A stretch of 36,726 bases of DNA from Bacteroidales bacterium (lineage in GTDB: Bacteria > Bacteroidota > Bacteroidia > Bacteroidales > F082), in assembly GCA_017616735.1 (NCBI GenBank), contig JAFZXP010000054.1:1-36726 (forward strand), given 5' to 3'. A model generated the notes under the pieces. It ran no database searches. It was not told the origin of the DNA and worked only from the letters and a program-made list of their open reading frames with translations. Of the stretch, positions 25,576-32,604 are shown piece after piece. How positions within the stretch are numbered: position 1 is the first letter of the stretch; every line of letters starts with the position of its first letter. Both the position numbers and the translations under genes were made by a program.

Positions 25576-26836
25576 CAACTTCAATAGCCAGATCGCCGAA
25601 CAGATTAATAGGATCGCCGTCAGTGATCAGCAGGTCATCTTCGAGTCGGATGCCGATTCCTTCCTCGCGAATGTAAAGCCCTGGCTCGCATGTCAGAATC
25701 ATTCCCGGTGCGAAAGGCTCGTATTTGTCGAGATTGTCGTGGCAGTCCAAACCGACGTGGTGCGACATGCCGTGCATGAGATATTTGCGGTATAACGGCC
25801 TTTCAGGGTCTTGATTTTTGGCGTCTTCCTCGGTGAAGAGCCCGAGCTTGATCATCTCTTTTTCCATCAGCTGATAGGTGGTCTGATTGATTTTGTCAAT
25901 CGTGCCGCCGATTTTGTAGAGCTTGGTGATTTCTTTCTTCACTCGCAAAACTGCTTCGTAGCACTCTTTCTGACGCGGGGTGAACTTGCCGTTGATAGGG
26001 ATGGTGCGGCTCAAATCGGAAGCGTAGTTTTGGTATTCACAGCCCATGTCGAAGAGCAGCAACTCGTTGTCGTTCAATATGCTGTCGTTCTTGGAATAAT
26101 GCAGACAGCAGGCGTTTTTGCCGCCGGCCACAATAGGGTGGAAGGCGTGACCCGAGGCGTTGTTCATCTTGAAGATGTATTCCATCTCGGCCTGCATCTC
26201 GTACTCGTAACGTCCGGGCTTCACAGTCTTCATGCAATGCAAGAAGGCCTTGCCGGTGATGTCGCAGGCGTGTTTGATGATCTCAATTTCTTCAGGCGAT
26301 TTTATCTTGCGCAGTTTGTTCAAAATCGGAGCCGAGCGGTCGAAAGTGTGGAGCGGATACTGGCTCATGATTTCCTTGACGAAACGCTCTTGTATGGTGA
26401 CGACTTTTGTCTCGAAACGTGAGTATTCGTAAAGGTTGAGATACACTTTTGAACTGCTGAGTATCAACTCGCGCAGCACGTCGTTGAAGCTGTCGGCGTA
26501 CATCACATTGTCGCAGCCCGAGATTTCCTTGGCCTGTGCGGCATCGAGCATCTCGCCTCGCCAGATGGCTTTGGTTTCGCTGTAAGGCTCGATGAACAGT
26601 ATCTCGCGCATCTCGGGTTTGGGATGGTCGGGATATAGTATAAGGTAAGCGCCTTCACGGTCTATTCCCGTGAGGTAGAAGAAATCGGAGTTCTGACGGA
26701 AAGGATAGCACTGGTCGCCGTTGCGGGGCATCTCCTCGTTTGCTGTAAATACAGCAAGAGCGCCTTTTGTCATCATTGAGGCGAAATTCCTGCGGTTTCT
26801 GACAAAAAGCGCCTTGGGTATAATATTTGTAGACAT
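25562..26836 (-). CDS. Second M24 family Xaa-Pro aminopeptidase
   Basis: A 424-residue cytoplasmic metallopeptidase. The AMP_N domain is at the N-terminus (GDQCYPFRQNSDFFYLTGID); the catalytic domain carries the metal ligands in LLFDMGCEYQNYASDLSRT (two Asp), HGMSHHVGLDCHD (His), TCEPGLYIREEG (Glu) and GIRLEDDLLI (Glu). The layout is close to E. coli PepP. Its C-terminus ends VESLE, encoded by a heptamer-like repeat that continues past the stop, so the original end may have been replaced. It is 4 bases downstream of the PorT-like gene and co-transcribed with it. Confidence 0.93.
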   Translation of the reverse strand: MSTNIIPKALFVRNRRNFASMMTKGALAVFTANEEMPRNGDQCYPFRQNSDFFYLTGIDREGAYLILYPDHPKPEMREILFIEPYSETKAIWRGEMLDAAQAKEISGCDNVMYADSFNDVLRELILSSSKVYLNLYEYSRFETKVVTIQERFVKEIMSQYPLHTFDRSAPILNKLRKIKSPEEIEIIKHACDITGKAFLHCMKTVKPGRYEYEMQAEMEYIFKMNNASGHAFHPIVAGGKNACCLHYSKNDSILNDNELLLFDMGCEYQNYASDLSRTIPINGKFTPRQKECYEAVLRVKKEITKLYKIGGTIDKINQTTYQLMEKEMIKLGLFTEEDAKNQDPERPLYRKYLMHGMSHHVGLDCHDNLDKYEPFAPGMILTCEPGLYIREEGIGIRLEDDLLITDGDPINLFGDLAIEVESLE

Positions 26837-26840
26837 GAAC

Positions 26841-27488
26841 TTACAGTCCTAAGCTAACGAGTTTAACGCCAAGTGTCACAGTGAAGATGCTCTCCTTGGT
26901 GCTGTCGAGATGGAAGTCTTGTCCTGAGATGGTGACGTCGTCCTTGTCAAAGAGATTGGTCAAGCCGAAACTGTAGTTGATGTCGAGGGTGAACAGAAAC
27001 ACATCGATGCCGAGGCCTAAAGCACCGCCCCATGTCAGGTTGTTGGCTTCAACATCCAACGATTGGTTGTTCTGGTCGCATTTGCCATTCTGGTCGACCA
27101 CGAAATACATCACCGGGCCGACACTGGCTCTGAATTTAACCAGCTTCAGGTCAAGGAACTGGTAACCGACCAAAATCGGCAATGCCAAATTCTGCTGGCT
27201 CATGGTGAGACTAGGATCGAAATCGAGGAGGTCGGTGCCGTCGAGGTTGAAAATCTGACCGCTCTTGAACCAAAGAAGTTCAGGCTGAATCATGATATTC
27301 TTGAATGTGACACGGCCGAAAATACCAATTGTGAAATGTTCCGAGAATCCTGATTGGATGTCGGCTTTATTTAATGACAAATTAGCGGTCTGATAGCCTA
27401 ATTTCGGTCCAAAATGGAATCCGACACCTTCTGCTCTTGCCACATTGGCGAAAAGAACAACTGCCAAAACGAGTAATAATTTTTTCAT
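26841..27488 (-). CDS. PorT-family outer-membrane beta-barrel protein
   Basis: A 215-residue exported protein (signal peptide MKKLLLVLAVVLFANVARAE) with the OMP_b-brl-2/PorT layout: GVGFHFGPKLGYQTANLSLN, amphipathic strands such as HFTIGIFGRVTFKNIMIQPE, KFRASVGPVMYFV and WGGALGLGIDVFLFTLDINY, and a C-terminal strand (FTVTLGVKLVSLGL). It is first in a two-gene operon with the second M24 peptidase and faces another PorT-like gene divergently. Members range from T9SS accessory proteins to general porins; the role here is unknown. Confidence 0.82.
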   Translation of the reverse strand: MKKLLLVLAVVLFANVARAEGVGFHFGPKLGYQTANLSLNKADIQSGFSEHFTIGIFGRVTFKNIMIQPELLWFKSGQIFNLDGTDLLDFDPSLTMSQQNLALPILVGYQFLDLKLVKFRASVGPVMYFVVDQNGKCDQNNQSLDVEANNLTWGGALGLGIDVFLFTLDINYSFGLTNLFDKDDVTISGQDFHLDSTKESIFTVTLGVKLVSLGL

Positions 27489-27498
27489 GATATAAATT

Positions 27499-27527
27499 TT
27501 TGTGATTGTTATTTTTTATTATTTTTG
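27499..27527 (+). promoter_or_regulatory. Promoter of the plus-strand PorT-like operon
   Basis: TTTG (27499-27502) and a perfect -7 TATTTTTG (27520-27527), with a 17-base spacer, slightly shorter than the usual 19. It lies 36 bases upstream of the ATG in the divergent 74-base gap. Confidence 0.5.
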
Positions 27528-27562
27528 CAAAGATATTTAAAATTGTAAAACGAACAGCAAAA

Positions 27563-28195
27563 ATGATGAAAAAATTTTACCTACTGATAGTTGCGATGGT
27601 GCTTTGCCTTGGTGCCAACGCCCAACGTTTCGAGTATCAACTTGGCCTTAAAGGAGGTGCAGGTCTCGATTGGATCCGTTCTATAAAAGAGGATTATTCG
27701 AGCAAAGACAACGGCTTCTGCTACAAATTCGGTTTGACGGCCATTTACAATTTTGGTGAGAATTACGGCTTGAACACCGGATTCAATGTGCTCGGCAGCA
27801 AGTTCGCATACACTGTGAAAGTGAATGACGATGAAACTTTTATTGAATCAGAAGATAAAAACGACTTCAGAGCCACCTATTGCCAGATTCCGTTGCTGTT
27901 GAAGATGCGTACCGATGCATTCGGATCGGGATTGCGCTTCTTTGGCGAGATTGGCTATGGATTCAACATTCTGGTTGAAGGCCAATATTCACAGAACGGC
28001 ATTAAAAAGGCGACTCCTTTCCGCGATGTGTGCAGCTCGTTCATTGTGCATCTCGGCTTGGAAAAAGAGGTGCTCAACCGCAGTGCGCTGCAATTTATAA
28101 TCGGATACGACAATTTCTTCTCAAGCATGATGACCATGAAGGAGAGCAAGCTTTCTATCAGTAATCTTTGCTTTGAGCTAGGATTCTTATTCTAA
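27563..28195 (+). CDS. PorT-family outer-membrane beta-barrel protein
   Basis: About 210 residues. The frame is open from 27506, but the leader MMKKFYLLIVAMVLCLGANA at 27563 is a clear signal peptide and the upstream part overlaps the promoter; a second ATG at 27566 is equally good. The mature part follows the PorT pattern: FEYQLGLKGGAGLDWI, YGLNTGFNVLGSKFAY, FRATYCQIPLLLKMRT and LRFFGEIGYGFNILVEGQYS, ending in ISNLCFELGFLF. Its stop overlaps the ATG of the next gene by one base (TAATG), so the two are translated together. Similar in type, though not closely, to the divergent gene at 26841-27488. Confidence 0.82.
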   Translation: MMKKFYLLIVAMVLCLGANAQRFEYQLGLKGGAGLDWIRSIKEDYSSKDNGFCYKFGLTAIYNFGENYGLNTGFNVLGSKFAYTVKVNDDETFIESEDKNDFRATYCQIPLLLKMRTDAFGSGLRFFGEIGYGFNILVEGQYSQNGIKKATPFRDVCSSFIVHLGLEKEVLNRSALQFIIGYDNFFSSMMTMKESKLSISNLCFELGFLF

Positions 28196-28977
28196 TGAAA
28201 ATCACTTTGGCGCAGATTGAGTGTGTTGCCGGCGATGTTGAAGGCAACACCTCGAAAATAATAGAGGCGGCTCAAAAGGCTAAAGCCTCTTCTTTGGTTA
28301 TTTTCCCGGAATTGGCTGTTTCAGGCCCGAATCCTGTTGCATGTTTTAAAAATGACGGCTTTGCCGAACAATGCGAGAAGGCTCTCGACCGCATAGCCAA
28401 AGAATGCGAAACCATACCTGTTTTGGTGGGATGCCCGGTCAGAAACACCACGGGCAGTGGCAAACCTTGGTTCAATGCGGCGGTTTACATGTTTCAAGGG
28501 CAGCGTAACGTGTTCAAAAAGAAATATTTGTCGGATGCCGAAAAGGAGATTTTCGAGCCGTCGGATGAAGACGCTCTGCTGCAAATCGGCTGTCACAAAT
28601 ATGCTGTGACAATCGGTCAGGACCTGGCCAATACCAGCGGTGACGATTTTCTGATTGTCAATCGCATAGATGAACTGATGCCGCTTAAACCCGATGTGAT
28701 AATAAATATCGGTGCCGAAAAATGCGGAGTCAGGACATCGGAGCGTCGACGCAACGACATGCGCATGAATGTTCTGAAAACCGAGCTGCCGCTGGTGTTT
28801 GTCAACAATGTGGCACCAAAAAAAGAAGCCACCTATGACGGCGGCTCAATGATATTCGGATACGAAAGTTATGTTGTGGCTTCCGCTGATTTCTTCACCG
28901 AAGATGTGAAAGATGTCAACCTTGAGTGTCTTATTTCAATGAGTCATGTCGACAAGCAGGAAGATTACACCTTATAA
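28195..28977 (+). CDS. Nitrilase-superfamily protein lacking the catalytic Cys (NadE-glutaminase-like)
   Basis: A 260-residue cytoplasmic protein that aligns with the N-terminal glutaminase domain of glutamine-dependent NAD+ synthetase: MKITLAQIECVAGDVEGNTS, LVIFPELAVSGPNP, VLVGCPVR, KPWFNAAVYMFQGQRNVFKK, EIFEPSDED and TYDGGSMIFGYES. Of the Glu-Lys-Cys triad, Glu39 (FPEL) and the Lys of KKKYL (about 109) are present, but the place of the Cys (usually ICED) reads TIGQD, with Gly141. It is therefore likely unable to form the thioester. No synthetase domain is attached. It might be a structural or regulatory subunit. It is coupled to the PorT-like gene and overlaps the phosphorylase tail to tail. 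Confidence 0.82.
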   Translation: MKITLAQIECVAGDVEGNTSKIIEAAQKAKASSLVIFPELAVSGPNPVACFKNDGFAEQCEKALDRIAKECETIPVLVGCPVRNTTGSGKPWFNAAVYMFQGQRNVFKKKYLSDAEKEIFEPSDEDALLQIGCHKYAVTIGQDLANTSGDDFLIVNRIDELMPLKPDVIINIGAEKCGVRTSERRRNDMRMNVLKTELPLVFVNNVAPKKEATYDGGSMIFGYESYVVASADFFTEDVKDVNLECLISMSHVDKQEDYTL

Positions 28978-29847
28978 CCTTTCCAAGGTAGTCTTAATCA
29001 GTTTCTCAACGTAAGGATGATAGTCGGTGGCGAAAGTCTCGCTGACTCGGTTTGCCACTGCCACGCAGATTGTCAGGCAGTTGTGACCCAGCATCTTGCC
29101 TAGGCTGAACAGTGCCGACGACTCCATTTCGAAGTTGCAGACTTTCCATCCGTTGAACTGGAATTTTTCGATATCCGGGTTGATTTTCGGATAGGTGAGT
29201 TCCATGCGGAGCGAACGTCCCTGAGGCCCGTAAAATCCCGGCGAGGTGGCTGTTATGCCATGATGATATCCGACTGCAAGACGGTCGAACAGTTCTTTGG
29301 AGCATTCAACGGCATAAGGCTTCGGAAGGTCGGTGGGGTAGTGCATGTCGCGGATAAAGGCGTCGGTCATGGGCTTGTCAATCACCTCGGTGTGCTCCTT
29401 GTAAAAATAGGCCAAACCATCCAAACCGATGGCATAACGTGAGGCGACATAGCTGTCCTCGACGCCTATTTCCGGCTGCAGCGCGCCGCAGGTGCCCAGG
29501 CGCACCAGATTCAGAGTGCGATGCTCTTTCTTAGGGGTGCGGGTCTGGAAGTCGATGTTGGCAACCGCGTCAAGCTCGTTGACGACGATGTCGATGTTGT
29601 CGGTGCCCATGCCGGTTGACAAGGCCGTGATGCGCTTGCCTTTGTAAGTGCCGGTATGCGTGACCAGCTCACGGTTCTGACGTTTGTATTCTATGGTGTC
29701 GAAGTTGGCCGAAACCATGGCGACACGTCCCGGATCGCCTACCAGAATCACGTTGTCGGCAAGCATTTCCGGAAACAGATTCAAGTGATATATTGCGCCC
29801 TCGCTGTTGAAAACCAGCTGTGAGCCTGGAATGGGTTTGGTATTCAT
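28972..29847 (-). CDS. Nucleoside phosphorylase, uridine phosphorylase type
   Basis: A 291-residue cytoplasmic enzyme that splits nucleosides (probably uridine) with phosphate into base and ribose-1-phosphate. Start at the ATG 29847 (MNTKPIPGSQLVFNSEG); the frame extends to a GTG at 29898 but that part is AT-rich leader. Family motifs: VILVGDPGRVAMVS (phosphate binding), TALSTGMGTDNIDIVVNELD, NLVRLGTCGALQ and NFEMESSALFSLG (ribose/metal-site Glu region). It overlaps the plus-strand nitrilase-like gene by 6 bases at the shared sequence TTATAA. It is the only minus-strand gene between 27.5 and 36.3 kb. A purine specificity cannot be excluded. Confidence 0.9.
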   Translation of the reverse strand: MNTKPIPGSQLVFNSEGAIYHLNLFPEMLADNVILVGDPGRVAMVSANFDTIEYKRQNRELVTHTGTYKGKRITALSTGMGTDNIDIVVNELDAVANIDFQTRTPKKEHRTLNLVRLGTCGALQPEIGVEDSYVASRYAIGLDGLAYFYKEHTEVIDKPMTDAFIRDMHYPTDLPKPYAVECSKELFDRLAVGYHHGITATSPGFYGPQGRSLRMELTYPKINPDIEKFQFNGWKVCNFEMESSALFSLGKMLGHNCLTICVAVANRVSETFATDYHPYVEKLIKTTLERL

Positions 29848-29920
29848 ATCTTGTCGAAATGTTAAAAATTTTTTACAAAAGTAGTCAAAATTCCGCACAT
29901 TGTGTTAAAAAATGTTAAAA

Positions 29921-29953
29921 TTGAACTTTGTAAAATATTAATGTTTAACTTTG
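29921..29953 (+). promoter_or_regulatory. Putative cinA promoter
   Basis: A perfect -7 motif TAACTTTG (29946-29953) with TTG at 29921-29923, 22 bases upstream; an alternative TTTG at 29927-29930 is only 15 bases away. It lies 56 bases before the cinA ATG. Confidence 0.45.
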
Positions 29954-30009
29954 TGACGTTTTACAACTGTCATTTCAAAACAAACACGGGTCTGTAAAGA
30001 TAATATAAT

Positions 30010-31257
30010 ATGAAAAGAGACAACGATTTTGTGAAGGCCAAACTGATTTCGATTGGCGACGAGCTGCTTATTGGTCAAGTGGTGAACACTAATGCCGCAT
30101 GGCTTGGAAATATATTGACAACCAATGGAATAGAGGTGATATCAACCCTGACTATAGGCGATGGCGAACAGGATATTGTCGAAGCATTGGACGCCTGTTC
30201 GGATGTCGACATCATAGTGATGACAGGTGGATTGGGACCAACAGCCGACGATATAACCAAGCCGACTTTGTGCAAGTATTTCAACACCGAGCTGGAGTTC
30301 TGTCAGGATGCCTACGACAACGTGATGAGCATTTTTACCAAACGCGGCTATCAGATGACCGAGCGCAACCGTGGTCAGGCCTACATTCCGAAGTCGTGTA
30401 CCTATATTCCGAACCGTTACGGAACAGCGCCATGCATGTGGTTTGAAAAAGGCAAGTCGGTGTTTATCTCGATGCCGGGTGTGCCTTTCGAGATGAAAAA
30501 CGTGTTCGAGCAGGAGATACTGCCAAAGCTGCTCAAACATTTCAAGATTACGCCGTATATTAATAAGGTGGTGATGACCACTGGAGTCGGCGAGTCGTTT
30601 TTGGCCGACAAAATCAAGGATTGGGAGGATTCGTTGCCTGGTTTCTTATCGCTGGCATATTTGCCGCAATACGGAATGGTCCGTCTCCGTCTGGAAGGCC
30701 GTCATCCCGACAGGGAATTTTTGCAGAAAACCATAGACGAAAAAATCCATCAGTTGCAAAGCCTGATTGGGGAGTTTATTTTCGGATATGACGAGAAACC
30801 CATTGCTGAAGTTGTCTTGGAGAAACTCAAGGCGGCTGGGGCGACTTTGTCGTCGGCCGAGAGCTGCACGGGCGGTACTATAGCCAAGCTTATAACGGCT
30901 ATTCCAGGCAGTTCGGATGTGTTCAAGGGCACGGTGGTATCATATGCGACCGAAGTGAAGGAAATCCTGCTCGGAGTGAAACACGAGGATGTTGCGAAGT
31001 ATACTGTTGTAAGTCAGCAAGTTGCTGAGCAGATGGCCACAGGGGTGAGATCGTTGTTGAAAACCGACTATGCTGTGGCTACGACAGGAGTGGCAGGCCC
31101 TGGCGGTGGCACAGACGAAAATCCTGTAGGCACAGTGTGGATTGCGGTGGCCGGTCCAAAAGGTGTTGTCTCGAAGCGGTGCAATTTCGGCAACGACAGA
31201 GGTAACAACATCGAACGCGCTTCAATCACTGCGTTGGAGATGCTGAGAAAGTACTAG
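30010..31257 (+). CDS. cinA: CinA: competence/damage-inducible protein with NMN deamidase domain
   Basis: A 415-residue cytoplasmic protein with both CinA parts. Residues about 10-180 form a molybdopterin-binding-like (MoCF) domain with KLISIGDELLIGQVVNTN and MTGGLGPTADDITK; COG1058 members act on ADP-ribose. Residues about 265-415 form the PncC nicotinamide-nucleotide amidohydrolase domain with SSAESCTGGTIAKLITAIPG and TTGVAGPGGGTDENPVGTVW. It likely recycles NMN and repairs NAD by-products. Its stop TAG flows straight into a 7-bp repeat tract. gldB and comM follow on the same strand. Confidence 0.94.
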   Translation: MKRDNDFVKAKLISIGDELLIGQVVNTNAAWLGNILTTNGIEVISTLTIGDGEQDIVEALDACSDVDIIVMTGGLGPTADDITKPTLCKYFNTELEFCQDAYDNVMSIFTKRGYQMTERNRGQAYIPKSCTYIPNRYGTAPCMWFEKGKSVFISMPGVPFEMKNVFEQEILPKLLKHFKITPYINKVVMTTGVGESFLADKIKDWEDSLPGFLSLAYLPQYGMVRLRLEGRHPDREFLQKTIDEKIHQLQSLIGEFIFGYDEKPIAEVVLEKLKAAGATLSSAESCTGGTIAKLITAIPGSSDVFKGTVVSYATEVKEILLGVKHEDVAKYTVVSQQVAEQMATGVRSLLKTDYAVATTGVAGPGGGTDENPVGTVWIAVAGPKGVVSKRCNFGNDRGNNIERASITALEMLRKY

Positions 31258-31305
31258 TTGAGAGTTGACAGTTAGAAGTTGACAGTTAGAAGTTGACAGT
31301 TTAAA
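31257..31305 (+). repeat. Heptamer repeat tract starting in the cinA stop codon
   Basis: Seven heptamers, all GTTnnnA: GTTGAGA, GTTGACA, GTTAGAA, GTTGACA, GTTAGAA, GTTGACA, GTTTAAA. The first G is the last base of the cinA stop TAG. The tract runs to within 25 bases of the gldB ATG. Confidence 0.9.
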
Positions 31306-31329
31306 GAGTTTAAGAATTTTAAAGTGAAT

Positions 31330-32337
31330 ATGTCTGGAATTATTAAGATAATCGGGTTTTTTATCATATCAACTGCATTGCTCTCTTGTTCTGAATCAAG
31401 CGGATACAAGAAACGATTGAGCATTCCATACAAAAACATGGAGCCGCAGACTGTTGAGATTATTGAATACAATAAGGCTCTGTTTGCGATAGATACCGCC
31501 GATTTTGAAGCCGGGCTTAAGGCATTGGCGCCTCGGTTTAAGCCACTGCTTGGCGACACTCTGAATGAGGATTTTGTGATGTATCTGAAAGAATTTGTTA
31601 CCGACACTTTTATATTGAAAATCAATAGTTTGGTAAATGAAACCTTTCCTGATATCGAGGCTGTGGCCAAAGATGTGAAATACGTGTATCAGCATGTCAA
31701 ATACTATTATCCTGAGTATACAATTCCGACAACTTACAGCTATGTCTCGGGAATATATCACGACAAACCGCATCTTATCAACGACGATTACATACTGTTG
31801 GGCCTGGATTTTTATCTGAGCAACAAGGATTATGTTTACGACAGAATAGGGTTCCCAAGGTATATGTCGCGCCGTTGCCAGCCGGCCTATCTGACGAGGG
31901 ATTTAGCTGAGGCATTTTATAATAGCTTCATAACCAAGCAGATAAATCAGAAAAACGTATTGGCCGAAATGGTTGAGCATGGCAAGAAACTGTATTTTGT
32001 CGAGGCCATGGACCCGAGACTGCAAGATTCGGTGATTATGGGCTATTCGTCAAGCCAGATGCAGTGGGCCAGGGATAATGAGGGTGAAGTGTGGGCTTCG
32101 GTGGTTGGCAACGAGATGCTTTATGCCAATAACTACGACAGCAAACGTCTGCTGTTCGGCGACGGGCCGTTCACCGCTCCTTTTGGCGATGAGGCGCCGG
32201 CACGTTTGGGTGAATACTTGGGATTGCAAATCGTACGGTCGTTCATGTCGAACAATGATGTGACTTTGACGGAGTTGATGAATGTGACTGATTGTCAAGA
32301 TGTTTTGCAGAGGTCGCAATATAAACCTCGGAAGTGA
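31330..32337 (+). CDS. gldB: GldB-family gliding-motility lipoprotein
   Basis: A 335-residue envelope lipoprotein. The ATG at 31330 gives the signal MSGIIKIIGFFIISTALLSC with Cys20 as lipidation site; a GTG at 31324 is an alternative. The GldB pattern is clear: ALAPRFKPLLGDTLNEDFVM, TTYSYVSGIYHDKPHLINDD, ILLGLDFYLSNKDYVYDRIG, PRYMSRRCQPAYLTRDLAEA. GldB belongs to the set of genes for gliding or for T9SS in Bacteroidota; many non-gliding Bacteroidales keep it. Its last three codons and stop lie inside a half copy of the palindromic element, so the C-terminus has been remodelled or the element landed there. Confidence 0.88.
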   Translation: MSGIIKIIGFFIISTALLSCSESSGYKKRLSIPYKNMEPQTVEIIEYNKALFAIDTADFEAGLKALAPRFKPLLGDTLNEDFVMYLKEFVTDTFILKINSLVNETFPDIEAVAKDVKYVYQHVKYYYPEYTIPTTYSYVSGIYHDKPHLINDDYILLGLDFYLSNKDYVYDRIGFPRYMSRRCQPAYLTRDLAEAFYNSFITKQINQKNVLAEMVEHGKKLYFVEAMDPRLQDSVIMGYSSSQMQWARDNEGEVWASVVGNEMLYANNYDSKRLLFGDGPFTAPFGDEAPARLGEYLGLQIVRSFMSNNDVTLTELMNVTDCQDVLQRSQYKPRK

Positions 32338-32358
32338 GGCTTCGCATAGTTTGGAGTC
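32331..32358 (+). repeat. Half copy (D) of the palindromic element
   Basis: Twenty-eight bases identical to the 3' half of copy C (32536-32563), ending GCATAGTTTGGAGTC. The left arm is absent. The gldB stop (TGA, 32335-32337) lies inside it. Confidence 0.9.
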
Positions 32359-32368
32359 ATAAGATAAA

Positions 32369-32396
32369 GTTTAGAGTTTAAAGTTTAGAGTTTAGA
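32369..32396 (+). repeat. Heptamer repeat tract (GTTTAGA)
   Basis: Four heptamers: GTTTAGA, GTTTAAA, GTTTAGA, GTTTAGA, then GTAGTTGAAAA. The end is identical over 18 bases to the tract at the 3' end of the M24 peptidase gene (25555-25572, opposite strand). Confidence 0.9.
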
Positions 32397-32412
32397 GTAG
32401 TTGAAAAAGTAG

Positions 32413-32432
32413 AGACGGTCGGTCGACCGTCT
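32413..32432. repeat. Short perfect hairpin, 9-bp arms
   Basis: AGACGGTCG and CGACCGTCT around a GT loop, between the heptamer tract and copy C. No T run follows, so it is not a typical terminator; possibly a transcript-processing or insertion scar. Confidence 0.7.
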
Positions 32433-32479
32433 AAAGTTGAAGAGTTTATAAGTGTAAATGTTATAAGTATTGAAGTATG

Positions 32480-32563
32480 AAAGACGGAAAACTATGCGAA
32501 AGCATCACGAATGTGAAGCCGTAAGGATTCACCCTGAAGTGAGGCTTCGCATAGTTTGGAGTC
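32480..32563 (+). repeat. Palindromic element, copy C
   Basis: An 84-base copy, sense on the plus strand, starting AAAGACGGAAAACTATGCGA. Outer arms AAACTATGCGAA / TTCGCATAGTTT pair over 12 bp; the tip is GTGAA-G-CC-GTAA-GG-A-TTCAC. It lies 41 bases before the comM ATG. It differs from copies A/B mainly by paired changes. Confidence 0.92.
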
Positions 32564-32604
32564 GAAATAACGAAATTATAAATTATTAACTAAAAACCAA
32601 AATT

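Noticed and set aside
24443-32400. Heptamer tracts as phase-variation repeats inside genes
   Set aside because: The tracts lie in or at the edge of intergenic gaps, not in 5' coding regions, so length changes would not switch reading frames on and off.
32413-32432. Rho-independent terminator for gldB
   Set aside because: The stem is perfect but no T run follows it.
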